From positions 1-41,648 of the forward strand of contig JADLHT010000059.1 in assembly GCA_020848695.1 (NCBI GenBank): a stretch of 41,648 bases of DNA, given 5' to 3'. Made by a program: the position numbers and the translations under genes. Of the stretch, positions 1 to 7,943 are shown in pieces (within the stretch, counting starts at the first letter, position 1; every line of letters starts with the position of its first letter). The notes under the pieces were generated by a model. It saw only the letters and a list, made by a program, of their open reading frames with translations, searched no databases and was not told the origin of the DNA. The stretch is from Saprospiraceae bacterium (GTDB lineage: Bacteria; Bacteroidota; Bacteroidia; Chitinophagales; Saprospiraceae).

Positions 1-46
1 CAATTTTTTATAGTAAGTTGAGAGGCTATTATTGAATTTTTAGCGT

Positions 47-74
47 ATTGATCTTCAAAAATTAGCTAACTTTG
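47..74 (+). promoter_or_regulatory. Candidate Bacteroidota promoter (-33 TTG / -7 TAACTTTG)
   Basis: TTG at 47-49 and TAACTTTG at 67-74 match the Bacteroidota vegetative promoter pattern TTG...TAnnTTTG with a 17-base spacer. It lies 38 bases before the 43-codon ORF at 113 and about 175 before the cytochrome gene, so it could drive both. The motif is short and the DNA AT-rich, so chance occurrence is possible. Confidence 0.4.
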
Positions 75-112
75 CTTACATCCAAATCACAAATAAACTA
101 AAAACTGCTCTC

Positions 113-244
113 ATGAATTTCTCATTAATAAAGTTTCTACTTGACGGCTTTCTAGATGGATCGGGACAGCCAGTTCAACTTGAAAAGTTAATCCGTTACT
201 ATTTATCATGTTTAGATGGTAGAATTAACTTTCCTAAGAGTTGA
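113..244 (+). CDS. Possible small ORF, 43 residues, function unknown
   Basis: An ATG-started frame of 43 codons ends with TGA at 242-244, six bases before the ATG of the cytochrome c gene. The product is soluble-looking, with a hydrophobic N-terminal half (MNFSLIKFLLDGFLDG) and a Leu/Tyr-rich C-terminal half ending RINFPKS. I recognise no family. Arguments for a real gene are the candidate promoter just upstream and the tight junction with the next gene. The argument against is its short length. It could also be the broken remainder of a longer gene or a leader peptide. Confidence 0.3.
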   Translation: MNFSLIKFLLDGFLDGSGQPVQLEKLIRYYLSCLDGRINFPKS

Positions 245-249
245 TCATA

Positions 250-1278
250 ATGCTAAAAAACGAACCAACAAATAATTTACATATGAAACGATTATTAAAA
301 TTTCTCAAATGGACAGGACTGGGACTGATAGTTTTATTCCTTGTATTTTTCATCTTCGTTCAACTATCTTCGAATAAAAAGCATGATGCACCTTATCCTG
401 ACATAAAAGCAAGTGCAGACTCAGCCGTTATCGCAAGAGGAGCTTATTTAGTCAATGGACCTGCACATTGTGGTGGATGCCATTCAAGTATGGATGAAGT
501 CATGAAATTTGATGCAGGCAAACAGGTTGACTTCAAAGGAGGTTGGGAATTAACTTTTCCAGGGTTCGGCACTTTTACTGGGCCTAACATTACATCTGAC
601 AAAGAAACGGGAATAGGTAAATATTCAGATGCCGAGATTGCAAGAAGCCTCCGATATGGTGTTGGGAAAGATGGTAGAGCGTTATTTCCTATGATGCCCT
701 TCCAAGGATTAAGTGATGCTGACCTAACAGCAATTATCTCTTACCTAAGAACTTTACCTCCAGTAAACAATAAGGTTAAACCAATGGACTTTGGATTTTT
801 ATATAAAGCACTCTTAGCAGTCGGTATGGTTAAACCTGAAGGACCAAAATCTACACCTCAAAAATCTGTTGCTATTGAACCTACAGCAAATTATGGGAAA
901 TACCTTGCTTATCATGTGACAAACTGTTTTTCATGTCATACTGAAGTGAATCTAAATACAGGTGAATTTATAGGAAAAGATTTTGCTGGCAAGGCATATT
1001 TTGAGCCTGATGCTTTTTCTGATGGATATTCCTTTATATCTCCAAACCTGACACCCGATAAAAAAACCGGAATAATGTCTGGATGGACAGAAGAAACATT
1101 TATTCAGAGATTTAAAAATGGAAGAGTTCACAAAGGAAGTCCTATGCCATGGGGTGCATTATCAAGAATGGATACTACAGAACTTCAAGCCCTTTATCGC
1201 TTTTTCCAATCATTAGAACCAGTTGAAAATCCAATAGAACAAATTGTTTTCGCACCTGGCGACAAACCGAAAAAATAA
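250..1278 (+). CDS. Membrane-anchored diheme cytochrome c
   Basis: This is an electron-transfer protein held in the membrane by one N-terminal helix (about residues 18-37 of this start) with the rest in the periplasm. Two covalent heme-binding CxxCH motifs are visible: CGGCH in the first half and CFSCH in the second. Each is followed by a Met-containing stretch (MMPFQGLSD and PMPWGALSRMD) that could give the distal heme ligand. Each half also carries a GPNIT/SPNLTPDKKTGI-type segment, so the protein is an internal duplication of one cytochrome domain, as in the c-type subunits of alcohol and aldehyde dehydrogenases. No dehydrogenase gene is adjacent, so the partner is unknown. ATG 250 is preceded by AAGAG at a suitable distance. 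TTG 241 and ATG 283 are alternatives, and 283 would leave KRLLKFLK directly before the helix. Confidence 0.85.
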   Translation: MLKNEPTNNLHMKRLLKFLKWTGLGLIVLFLVFFIFVQLSSNKKHDAPYPDIKASADSAVIARGAYLVNGPAHCGGCHSSMDEVMKFDAGKQVDFKGGWELTFPGFGTFTGPNITSDKETGIGKYSDAEIARSLRYGVGKDGRALFPMMPFQGLSDADLTAIISYLRTLPPVNNKVKPMDFGFLYKALLAVGMVKPEGPKSTPQKSVAIEPTANYGKYLAYHVTNCFSCHTEVNLNTGEFIGKDFAGKAYFEPDAFSDGYSFISPNLTPDKKTGIMSGWTEETFIQRFKNGRVHKGSPMPWGALSRMDTTELQALYRFFQSLEPVENPIEQIVFAPGDKPKK

Positions 1279-1321
1279 AGCGTAGCAAAAAATATTAAAC
1301 ACAGAATTATACTTTTGTAAA

Positions 1322-1864
1322 ATGAAATCTATAACACTAAAATCAACTGGTGAAACAATCACCTTTGTAAAGACAGGTAAAGACACTGGAGGTGTTTTTA
1401 CAGAAATTATCTGCACCATTCCAGCTGGAAAACAGGGTCCACCACCACACATTCATCCATTGCAAGACGAAGTATTTGAAGTTATTGAAGGCAAACTTGA
1501 ACTTTCGGCTAAAGGCAAGAAAATTGTTCTTGAACAAGGACAAAGTTTTAATGTTACCGCAAAGACGGCACACACCTTTTCAAATCCGCTTGACAGAGAG
1601 ACAAAGTTTAGAGCGACATATAAACCTGCACTTGACATCGAATATGTGTTGGTGCAGGGGTTTGAAGTATTAAACAGTCAACCTAATCCCGATAAACCGA
1701 GTTTTCAGATGATGGTTGATTTTGACTTTTTGCTCGAACAAATTCGCGGACAATATAAGTTTGCAGGCATATCCGGCATTATATTCACGATTTTTGCAGC
1801 TATCGCAAGATTATTTACCAAACCTAAAGTGAAGTCGCTTAAAGACCACAATGCTTCGTTCTAA
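1322..1864 (+). CDS. Cupin-domain protein with C-terminal hydrophobic segment
   Basis: Residues about 35-100 form a single cupin beta-barrel. The first cupin motif is visible as PPPHIHPLQDEVFEVIEG, which supplies His, His and Glu metal ligands, and the second as AKTAHTFSNP with its His. The C-terminal part has a hydrophobic stretch (GISGIIFTIFAAIARLF) before a basic tail, which suggests membrane association and is not part of the cupin fold. The substrate cannot be told from sequence: single-domain cupins include dioxygenases, isomerases and storage or sensor proteins. The gene starts 43 bases after the cytochrome stop. An exact -7 box (TACTTTTG, 1310-1317) sits only four bases before the ATG, so if used it would give a nearly leaderless mRNA. 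Confidence 0.75.
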   Translation: MKSITLKSTGETITFVKTGKDTGGVFTEIICTIPAGKQGPPPHIHPLQDEVFEVIEGKLELSAKGKKIVLEQGQSFNVTAKTAHTFSNPLDRETKFRATYKPALDIEYVLVQGFEVLNSQPNPDKPSFQMMVDFDFLLEQIRGQYKFAGISGIIFTIFAAIARLFTKPKVKSLKDHNASF

Positions 1865-1992
1865 AATAGTGAGACAATTATTCAAACAACTTTATGAAGA
1901 ACCGATTAAGTTAGACTGACAGGCTCACATAAGAAGTTTAAACTGCCTGAATAATTCAAAAGCAGATTTTTCTGAAAACAAAATCCCGTAAC

Positions 1993-2015
1993 TGAATACA
2001 ATCAGACTGTATTCA
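1993..2015. repeat. Perfect hairpin, 8-base arms
   Basis: TGAATACA (1993-2000) is followed by a 7-base loop and then by its exact reverse complement TGTATTCA (2008-2015). It lies 130 bases downstream of the cupin stop and 17 bases before the larger nested inverted repeat. No T-run follows on either strand, so it is not a classic terminator. Confidence 0.5.
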
Positions 2016-2031
2016 TCTAAGCAGACGACAT

Positions 2032-2180
2032 ACAACTCCAAATTGTAAGTGGACAGAAGGGCATCCGCTAATAACTAAGATTTCGTTGGGTCCGGAGTAC
2101 AGCTTGTCCCGCTGGCGGGAAACAATGAAATCTCTGTTGGACGAAACCTGCTGGTTGAAAGTAATGTATTATGGAGTTGT
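2032..2180. repeat. Nested inverted-repeat element of ~149 bases (attC-like or structured RNA)
   Basis: Three inverted pairs are nested about one centre. The outer arms are ACAACTCCA (2032-2040) and TGGAGTTGT (2172-2180), a perfect 9-base match. The middle arms are AGATTTCGTTG (2078-2088) and CAATGAAATCT (2123-2133), 11 bases with one G-T wobble. The inner arms are TCCCGC and GCGGGA (2107-2112 and 2115-2120) around a two-base loop. Between the middle and inner arms lies a one-sided 18-base stretch (2089-2106). The element is clearly more GC-rich than its surroundings. It fills the 540-base gap between the cupin and methyltransferase genes, and I see no gene in the remainder (1865-1992, 2181-2406). 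It could be a folded recombination site, a nonautonomous mobile element or a non-coding RNA. Confidence 0.6.
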
Positions 2181-2406
2181 CAAGGGGGAGTATGAAAGAT
2201 TATCAATCACATTTTATAAAAAATTTGGCTGTTTAACTTTCTTTCGATATGAATAGATTAAAAATGAAGCAGTGTACCGAAGGGCGTAAGCTTGAATTGT
2301 GAGGGAAATAATATCGCTATTAATGAGTTGATTCAATTTCATCAGTAAAGTATCAATCCATTAAATATTAATTGATTGAACAAATTCAGTACTACTTAAT
2401 AGTCTC

Positions 2407-3444
2407 TTATTTATAACAGATTACAATACCAAAGCCAGGAGCATTTAATTTTTTTAACTCTGTTTTCTTAAACCCGGCTTTGCTTGTTAAAACATCAATC
2501 TCAGCCTTAGAATAAGTTTTTCCTCCGGCCTGATGCAGTAAGTTAAGAGCCATATAAGAAGTTGTAGCCTTAGACATTTGTGAACTGCCTCCTATACCTT
2601 TGATCTGATCAAGAATTACATAAATGCCACCTTCATTCAGTGCGTGATACACCTTATTTGCTAAAGATTCATTTTCTGAAGGGTTCAATCCATGTATAAT
2701 GTTAAATGCCAGCACTACATCAACGTTTTTAGGTATTTCTTCTTTCATAAAGTCTGATGGAAGAAAGGCAACATTTCGCTGGGCATTATGCTCGGCAATG
2801 CACTCATCAGCATATTTTTTAACCGGTGGAAGATCTAATATTCTTGCATTTAAATGTGGATGTCTTTTAGTCAATTCTATACTGTACAATCCATGTGAAC
2901 CTCCAAGATCCAATATATTCTTATAAGACTTAGCTATTGGTATTTTTCCGCATACTTCCTTATAATTAGTTCGTGAAATATCAATCATCGCTCTGGAGAA
3001 CAACTCCCAATCATAATCACTCATACTTTCAAGCATACCGGACTCTGCTCTTTTACCAAGTCTAATGGTTTCATCCAATTTTAAATATCCTTTATACAGA
3101 TTATCGCAAAATAGGATGAAGTATCTGAAATTAGTAGGGGATTGGGGAGAAAGGTTCTTATATCCTCTCTTTGTAAAAGCATACTGATTAACCTTTTTTT
3201 GAACATATCCCATTGCATCCAAACAATCTAAAATCAGCTCGGCACCCAGCTCGCTGACATGAGCTGCTTTTGCTATGTTTTTGAGATCATTATATTCTAA
3301 GGTGAGTTGGTCAGCGATTTTTAATTTGACTGCACTGCCTAATGCAAATCCTAAACCAACTGAAAATGATGCATCTGCAAAAGGGTGAGGAATAATATCA
3401 TTGGACAATAAGATCTTTTCGATCAGAGAAAATTTGTAGATCAT
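2407..3444 (-). CDS. SAM-dependent O-methyltransferase (plant/polyketide OMT type)
   Basis: This is a 345-residue class I methyltransferase of the two-domain type. Residues about 20-95 form a winged-helix dimerisation domain (LKIADQLTLEYNDLKNIAKAA, then a Tyr/Phe-containing TKRGYKNLSP). Residues about 160-340 form the Rossmann catalytic domain, with the SAM-binding motif LDLGGSHGLYSIEL, the acidic loop ILDLPPVKKYAD, and the DVVLAFNIIHGLN region that normally precedes the catalytic His. In this family members methylate hydroxyl groups of small aromatic or polyketide-like molecules. The substrate here is unknown, as no biosynthetic cluster is adjacent. The ATG at 3444 is clear. The gene is separated from the upstream AraC regulator by 78 bases in the same direction, so the regulator may precede it in one transcript. 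Confidence 0.8.
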   Translation of the reverse strand: MIYKFSLIEKILLSNDIIPHPFADASFSVGLGFALGSAVKLKIADQLTLEYNDLKNIAKAAHVSELGAELILDCLDAMGYVQKKVNQYAFTKRGYKNLSPQSPTNFRYFILFCDNLYKGYLKLDETIRLGKRAESGMLESMSDYDWELFSRAMIDISRTNYKEVCGKIPIAKSYKNILDLGGSHGLYSIELTKRHPHLNARILDLPPVKKYADECIAEHNAQRNVAFLPSDFMKEEIPKNVDVVLAFNIIHGLNPSENESLANKVYHALNEGGIYVILDQIKGIGGSSQMSKATTSYMALNLLHQAGGKTYSKAEIDVLTSKAGFKKTELKKLNAPGFGIVICYK

Positions 3445-3522
3445 GTATTTTTTGAATTTTATGCAGTGACAAAGATGATGTAATCCTTGAAAGAGAAATT
3501 GTATAAAACGGACATTATCAAA

Positions 3523-4332
3523 TTATTGAAATATATGACCAGGAACTCCTCTCTTGGCATCCCTATATTGCTTTGGAGTGAGATCCGTAAATCCTTTGAA
3601 TTCACGGATAAAATGAGACTGATCGTAGTACCCTGCATTTAATCCGATTTCAGTTAAACTATCATTCGAATTGTGGAGCAAATTCAAACTAGTGATATAT
3701 TTGTTATATTGAATGAAATCGTCTGTTCTCATACCCAGCCAATCTTGCGAAAATCTTCTTAGCTGACGTTCAGAAATAAAAATCTCCTCACTCATTTTTC
3801 TTACTGTAAGTTGACGGTAGTCAAAATTATTAAGTCTAATTCCTCTTTTTAAATAAGTGTGCAACTGAATACCTGCTATCTTCTTTCTTAACCAGCAAAG
3901 GATAATTTCAACTTGTTTTTCAAATTCATTATAAATGAATAATTGATCTGACAATCTTTCTAATTCAGAACATATTAATCTGCCATTATATACATTATTG
4001 TGTAATTCCTTCGGAGATATATTGAAAAGTTGTTTAAGGCTGATGCAGTTCAATTGTATTCCAACAAATACTTGTCTGCCAATCTTGTATAATTCAAAAG
4101 GTTTGAAATTTAAACCATTAACAAAAACATTTGGAAGTTTCATTTGTGCCTGTGTGAGAGGACTGTAATAATTAATATTTTCAGAGTAATTAAATATTAC
4201 TTCAACTGTTCCCTTGGGAAGTATAATTTCCTTTCTACTATTCAGTGTACTATCTGTTAAACGCCAGATATTCTTAAGAAATATTTTCTCAAATTCATTG
4301 GTTGGATAATAAATATTTTCAACCACGTTCAT
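3523..4332 (-). CDS. AraC/XylS family transcriptional regulator
   Basis: This is a 269-residue one-component regulator. The C-terminal ~100 residues form the double helix-turn-helix of the AraC family: the first helix pair covers VRKMSEEIFISERQLRRFSQ and the second covers SLTEIGLNAGYYDQSHFIRE, followed by the conserved FKGFTDLTPKQYRD signature. The N-terminal ~150 residues contain a beta-rich sensor region (ILPKGTVEVIFNYSE), typical of the Bacteroidota AraC group with a small ligand or partner-binding domain rather than a sugar-binding cupin. It ends 78 bases before the methyltransferase start and may control it. The ligand is unknown. The ATG at 4332 is well placed. Confidence 0.85.
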   Translation of the reverse strand: MNVVENIYYPTNEFEKIFLKNIWRLTDSTLNSRKEIILPKGTVEVIFNYSENINYYSPLTQAQMKLPNVFVNGLNFKPFELYKIGRQVFVGIQLNCISLKQLFNISPKELHNNVYNGRLICSELERLSDQLFIYNEFEKQVEIILCWLRKKIAGIQLHTYLKRGIRLNNFDYRQLTVRKMSEEIFISERQLRRFSQDWLGMRTDDFIQYNKYITSLNLLHNSNDSLTEIGLNAGYYDQSHFIREFKGFTDLTPKQYRDAKRGVPGHIFQ

Positions 4333-4474
4333 GCAAATCAGATTGACTTCTTATAGAATTCTTAATACAAATTAAATACCATTTAGTAAAGTTACAATTA
4401 TTTTATTTACTTTAAAAAAAATTTTCTACAGAACATAACAACAGTTGATGATATAACTCTCTTCTCAATGAATC

Positions 4475-5368
4475 TCAATGATTTTTGATTTTATTTTCAC
4501 TGGGTTCAATATGAATTAATACATGTCCTAATTGTGGTAAAACATTTCTCAATTTGTCTTTTAATTTATGAGCAAGATCATGACCTTCTCGGACGGAAAT
4601 ATCAGCATCAACAATTGCATGTAAGTCAACATGATAGATCATCCCTGCTTTTCTTATAAAGCATTTTTCTGTAGCCACAATTCCTTCAACAGTTAAGGAT
4701 ATGGTCCTAATTTCTTCCACAAGATTTTCATATAGATGTTCGTCCATAATTTCTCCGAGTGCAGGTCTAAATATTTTATAACTATTGTAAATAATAAAAA
4801 CCGAAGCAAATAAGGCAGCCCAGTCGTCTGCAGCTTCGTATCCATTTCCAAAATACACCGCTATTGAGATTCCAATGAGCGCCGCCACTGACGTAATTGC
4901 ATCACTTCTATGATGCCAAGCATCAGCCTTTAGTGCTGAACTGTTGGTTTTCCTTGCTTTTTTCATAACCAGCTGAAATGAGATCTCTTTCCAGGCAATT
5001 ATTGGCAAAAGGATTAGTAATGTCCAGGTTTTAGGAAGTTCATGATCTTTCTGAATATTAACTATACTCTCGTAAGCTATGATTGTCGCAGAAGTAATTA
5101 AAAAACCAACGACCAAAAAAGTAATTAATGCCTCTGCTCTTCCATGTCCGTAGGGATGATTTTCATCTGCCGGCTTACTCGCATATTTTATCCCAAATAA
5201 CACTAAACAGGAAGCAAAAATATCTGTTGTAGATTCAATTGCATCTGCTATCAGCGCATAGGAATGACCGAAGAATCCTGCAAATCCTTTTACCAGTGCT
5301 AGCATAGTATTACCTATTATACTGAAATAGGTAATTCTGATCATTTCGTTCTGATGTGTTTCTTTCAA
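4475..5368 (-). CDS. Cation diffusion facilitator (CDF) family divalent-metal exporter
   Basis: This is a 297-residue inner-membrane antiporter that exports Zn2+, Co2+, Fe2+ or similar in exchange for H+. Six membrane helices are visible. Helix II carries ALIADAIESTTD and helix V AWHHRSDAITSVAAL, giving the D/HxxxD metal-binding quartet typical of the family. The loop HPYGHGRAEALITF is the conserved CDF signature. The last ~80 residues form the cytoplasmic regulatory domain (IYHVDLHAIVDADISVREGHDLAHKLKD). The frame opens with TTG 5368. ATG 5344 would shorten it by eight residues and remains possible. The next leftward gene upstream encodes a His-rich small envelope protein, compatible with a metal-related unit. 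Metal specificity cannot be read from sequence alone. Confidence 0.88.
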   Translation of the reverse strand: MKETHQNEMIRITYFSIIGNTMLALVKGFAGFFGHSYALIADAIESTTDIFASCLVLFGIKYASKPADENHPYGHGRAEALITFLVVGFLITSATIIAYESIVNIQKDHELPKTWTLLILLPIIAWKEISFQLVMKKARKTNSSALKADAWHHRSDAITSVAALIGISIAVYFGNGYEAADDWAALFASVFIIYNSYKIFRPALGEIMDEHLYENLVEEIRTISLTVEGIVATEKCFIRKAGMIYHVDLHAIVDADISVREGHDLAHKLKDKLRNVLPQLGHVLIHIEPSENKIKNH

Positions 5369-5426
5369 GGCTTATTGTCGAGTTATGATTTTAGTTCCAT
5401 ATATACTGCAATTTACACTCTTCTGA

Positions 5427-5957
5427 TTACAAACCATAACCAAAATGGATTCCAATACTTATATGATAATCTTCCGGATCATATGCTATCTCAAATGATG
5501 GTCCATAATGAAATTGGTGAAATTGCCATTCATAGGTCGATTCTAAATGCAAGGCAAATTTTCCATTGTTATTACCGTTCTCAAAACTTATACCTGGTGA
5601 AAAGATTATATTCATCCTGTCAATAGGCTGATAACTTCCTATAATTCCAAACGTATGATGACTATGCTTGTCGAATATTCGTTCATATCCAAGTCCTAGT
5701 CCAAACTTTGACTTTAAAATATTTCGTACCCAATGAAAATGTAATCCATAGGAGAATATATTTTCTCTTAGAAAATAAACAGGTGAGTTTGCAATTCCAA
5801 GCTCATTATAATGTTGATCATGTTCATGTTCTTTACGAATCAACAAGGAATCAGTTTGTGAATACGTCTTACTTGAAATCAATAAGACAATATATATAAT
5901 AAACACCTTACAATTCAATTCAATTAGAATCTTTAAGTTATACAAATACCTAAACAA
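5427..5957 (-). CDS. Small secreted or outer-membrane beta-barrel-like protein, His-rich
   Basis: A hydrophobic signal sequence (VFIIYIVLLISSKTYSQ) is followed by a mature part of about 140 residues. That part is made of alternating amphipathic strands ending in aromatic residues (FGLGLGYERIF, HHTFGIIGSYQPI, FHYGPSFEIAY, HISIGIHFGYGL), as in small 8-strand outer-membrane barrels. A His/Glu/Asp cluster (KEHEHDQHYNE) directly follows the cleavage site. It starts without ATG: TTG 5957 opens the longest frame, but TTG 5915 or GTG 5906 would give a more normal signal peptide. It lies 58 bases upstream of the CDF exporter on the same strand, so a role in metal handling at the envelope is a reasonable guess, not shown. 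Confidence 0.6.
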   Translation of the reverse strand: MFRYLYNLKILIELNCKVFIIYIVLLISSKTYSQTDSLLIRKEHEHDQHYNELGIANSPVYFLRENIFSYGLHFHWVRNILKSKFGLGLGYERIFDKHSHHTFGIIGSYQPIDRMNIIFSPGISFENGNNNGKFALHLESTYEWQFHQFHYGPSFEIAYDPEDYHISIGIHFGYGL

Positions 5958-6045
5958 TAAGTTAGTATATTAAATATTGAACTATCTGTCAGTAAATACA
6001 TTTTATCCAAAGATTTTTAGATAGACTAAACACCATCAAAATATT

Positions 6046-6393
6046 TTACTCTTCTTTTTCTCCCAGTTCTTCCCAGTATTCTGCTGCTCTTCGTGTATGT
6101 GGAATGCAGATCGATCCCCCAACCATATTGGCTATTGCAAAAACTTCATAAATTTCTTCACTGTTAACCTTACACTCGTAAGCTTTTCCCAAATGATATT
6201 TTATACAATCATCACATCGCAAGACCATAGAGGCAACCAGTCCAAGTAGTTCTTTAGTTTTTACATCGAGGGCTCCTTCCTGATACATCTGATGATCCAG
6301 GCTAAAAAATCTTTTCAAGGGAAGATTATCTTTTGAAAGTATGACTTCATTCATTCTTTCTCGATAATCATTGAATTCTTTTATCAATGACAT
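6046..6393 (-). CDS. Carboxymuconolactone decarboxylase / AhpD-like protein
   Basis: This 115-residue, all-helical protein belongs to the CMD/AhpD family. The AhpD-type redox motif CxxCxxxH is present (CDDCIKYH, Cys60, Cys63, His67), followed by the family helix AYECKVNSEEIYEVFAIANMVGGS. Members with this motif act as alkylhydroperoxidases or disulfide-relay partners. Those without it are decarboxylases, so a thiol-redox role is more likely here. It is the last gene of the leftward M48 > PAP2-like > dapD > CMD series, 25 bases after dapD. Its connection to the operon is not obvious. Confidence 0.8.
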   Translation of the reverse strand: MSLIKEFNDYRERMNEVILSKDNLPLKRFFSLDHQMYQEGALDVKTKELLGLVASMVLRCDDCIKYHLGKAYECKVNSEEIYEVFAIANMVGGSICIPHTRRAAEYWEELGEKEE

Positions 6394-6418
6394 ACTACGA
6401 ATTTAGTTAAATTATTAA

Positions 6419-7243
6419 TTAATGACCAATTCCAAATTCTCTCAAAGCAGAATTAAGTGAGACCTTTTTATCCGTTGATTCTTTTCTCTTTCCGATGATT
6501 AACGCACAGGGTACCTGATACTCTCCTGCCGGATACTGTTTGTTATAAGAACCCGGAATAACGACTGATCTTGCCGGGACTCGACCTTGATATTTAACGG
6601 TCTGCGAACCACTGACATCGAGTATATGTGTAGATCCGGTGATAACAACATTGGCTCCCAATACTGCCTCTTCTTCAATAATGGTCCCCTCAACTATGAT
6701 ACATCTTGAACCAATAAAACAATTGTCTTCAATAATATTAGGACTTGCTTGTGGAGGTTCCAATACCCCGCCAATTCCAACTCCCCCGGCAAGATGTACA
6801 TTGTTTCCAATTTGTGCACAGGAACCGACTGTCGCCCAGGTATCAACCATCGATCCGCTTCCTACATAAGCCCCGATATTTACATAAGAAGGCATTAGTA
6901 TTGCGCCTTTCTCTATAAAGCTTCCGTATCGAGCAATGGCTGTCGGAACTGCTCTTACTCCAAGTTGATCGTAATTGGATTTGGTTGGTATTTTATCATA
7001 AAACTTTAAATCTCCTGCTTCGATTACACGATTTTCTGTAATCGGGAAGTACAAGAGTATTGCTTTTTTAATCCATTCATTTACAATCCATTCACCTTGT
7101 AATTTTTTTTCAGCTACTCTTATTAAACCTTGATCCAATAATCGGATGGTGTCATGAATGAATTTTCTGCTTGACTCCAATTCTAACAAAGATCTGTTCT
7201 CCCAGATTTCTTCAATTTTGTTTCTGATAGTATCAATATTCAT
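6419..7243 (-). CDS. dapD: 2,3,4,5-tetrahydropyridine-2,6-dicarboxylate N-succinyltransferase
   Basis: This enzyme transfers succinyl from succinyl-CoA to tetrahydrodipicolinate in the succinylase branch of lysine and meso-diaminopimelate synthesis, feeding peptidoglycan. The 274-residue length is normal for the family. An N-terminal helical domain (to about residue 100) is followed by left-handed beta-helix hexapeptide repeats (GAILMPSYVNIGAYVGSG, MVDTWATVGSCAQIGNNVHL, GGVGIGGVLEPPQASPNIIE, NCFIGSRCIIVEG). The motif GVGIGGVLEPPQA is diagnostic of DapD. The start ATG 7243 is 10 bases after the preceding membrane-protein gene, so the two are co-transcribed. Active as a cytoplasmic trimer in studied homologues. 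Confidence 0.95.
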   Translation of the reverse strand: MNIDTIRNKIEEIWENRSLLELESSRKFIHDTIRLLDQGLIRVAEKKLQGEWIVNEWIKKAILLYFPITENRVIEAGDLKFYDKIPTKSNYDQLGVRAVPTAIARYGSFIEKGAILMPSYVNIGAYVGSGSMVDTWATVGSCAQIGNNVHLAGGVGIGGVLEPPQASPNIIEDNCFIGSRCIIVEGTIIEEEAVLGANVVITGSTHILDVSGSQTVKYQGRVPARSVVIPGSYNKQYPAGEYQVPCALIIGKRKESTDKKVSLNSALREFGIGH

Positions 7244-7253
7244 AAATACTTAT

Positions 7254-7943
7254 TTAATGTGCAATTTGATAAGAAATAATATTGGAAAGTATAGCAACCA
7301 AGATGCCTCCGACAATCTCATTCAGAGTATGTGCGCCGAGAATCATTCTGCTTGTCATTAACCATCCTGCAATGATAAAAAGAATCATTAGAAAAAATTC
7401 AATTGGAAATATAAACTTTCCAGATAATAGTAAAAATCCACAGGATGAATTGTTGCAGTAGATAAGCGTAAATACCATCCAAAAAATAAGGCTACTCACA
7501 ATACCAAATGTGTGTAAACTCACCTTAATCCAATTATTCAAAGCTAAGATGATTGCAAACCCAACAATAGAACACATCATTAAATAAATCCACATCGAAG
7601 GAATACCAAGATCCTGTTTTAAATTAACCCACAACCAGAGGTAAAATATCATACAGCTGATGAGAGGAAAGATTCTTTCATGTTTCTCTTTGAGTTCAAA
7701 TGTTTTAATAACCCCTAACAATTTCAACATCAAAACACTGATACCTGGTATAAACACACTGTAAATACCTACGAGTATAATGAGTAAGCTTTTATCTGTC
7801 CATTTGTTTACCCCAAACCAATGGGGCCTTATCATTAATATTAAGATCAAATTGATAAGTAATAAAAACAAAGGATGAAATAAATATGCAGATATTCTTG
7901 CAATAATATTAATCACTTTGGTTTCGACTACTTCTTGATGCAT
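7254..7943 (-). CDS. PAP2-like integral membrane protein, degenerate active site
   Basis: This is a 229-residue membrane protein with about six hydrophobic helices. It resembles the Bacteroidota branch of the PAP2 phosphatase superfamily. The three phosphatase motifs are only partly kept: KEKHERIFP recalls motif 1 (Kx6RP), SLHTFG sits where PSGH is expected, and SRMILGAHTLNE matches motif 3 (SRx5HxxxD) with Glu instead of Asp. It may be a lipid-phosphate phosphatase, for example for undecaprenyl or phosphatidyl phosphates, or a non-catalytic relative. Its ATG overlaps the stop codon of the M48 protease gene by one base (TAATG), so translation is likely coupled. Confidence 0.65.
   Translation of the reverse strand: MHQEVVETKVINIIARISAYLFHPLFLLLINLILILMIRPHWFGVNKWTDKSLLIILVGIYSVFIPGISVLMLKLLGVIKTFELKEKHERIFPLISCMIFYLWLWVNLKQDLGIPSMWIYLMMCSIVGFAIILALNNWIKVSLHTFGIVSSLIFWMVFTLIYCNNSSCGFLLLSGKFIFPIEFFLMILFIIAGWLMTSRMILGAHTLNEIVGGILVAILSNIISYQIAH

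Noticed and set aside
2032..2180. Bona fide integron attC site
   Set aside because: Arms are nested as expected, but the R-box consensus is not convincing and no integrase or cassette row is present. Kept as unexplained inverted repeat.
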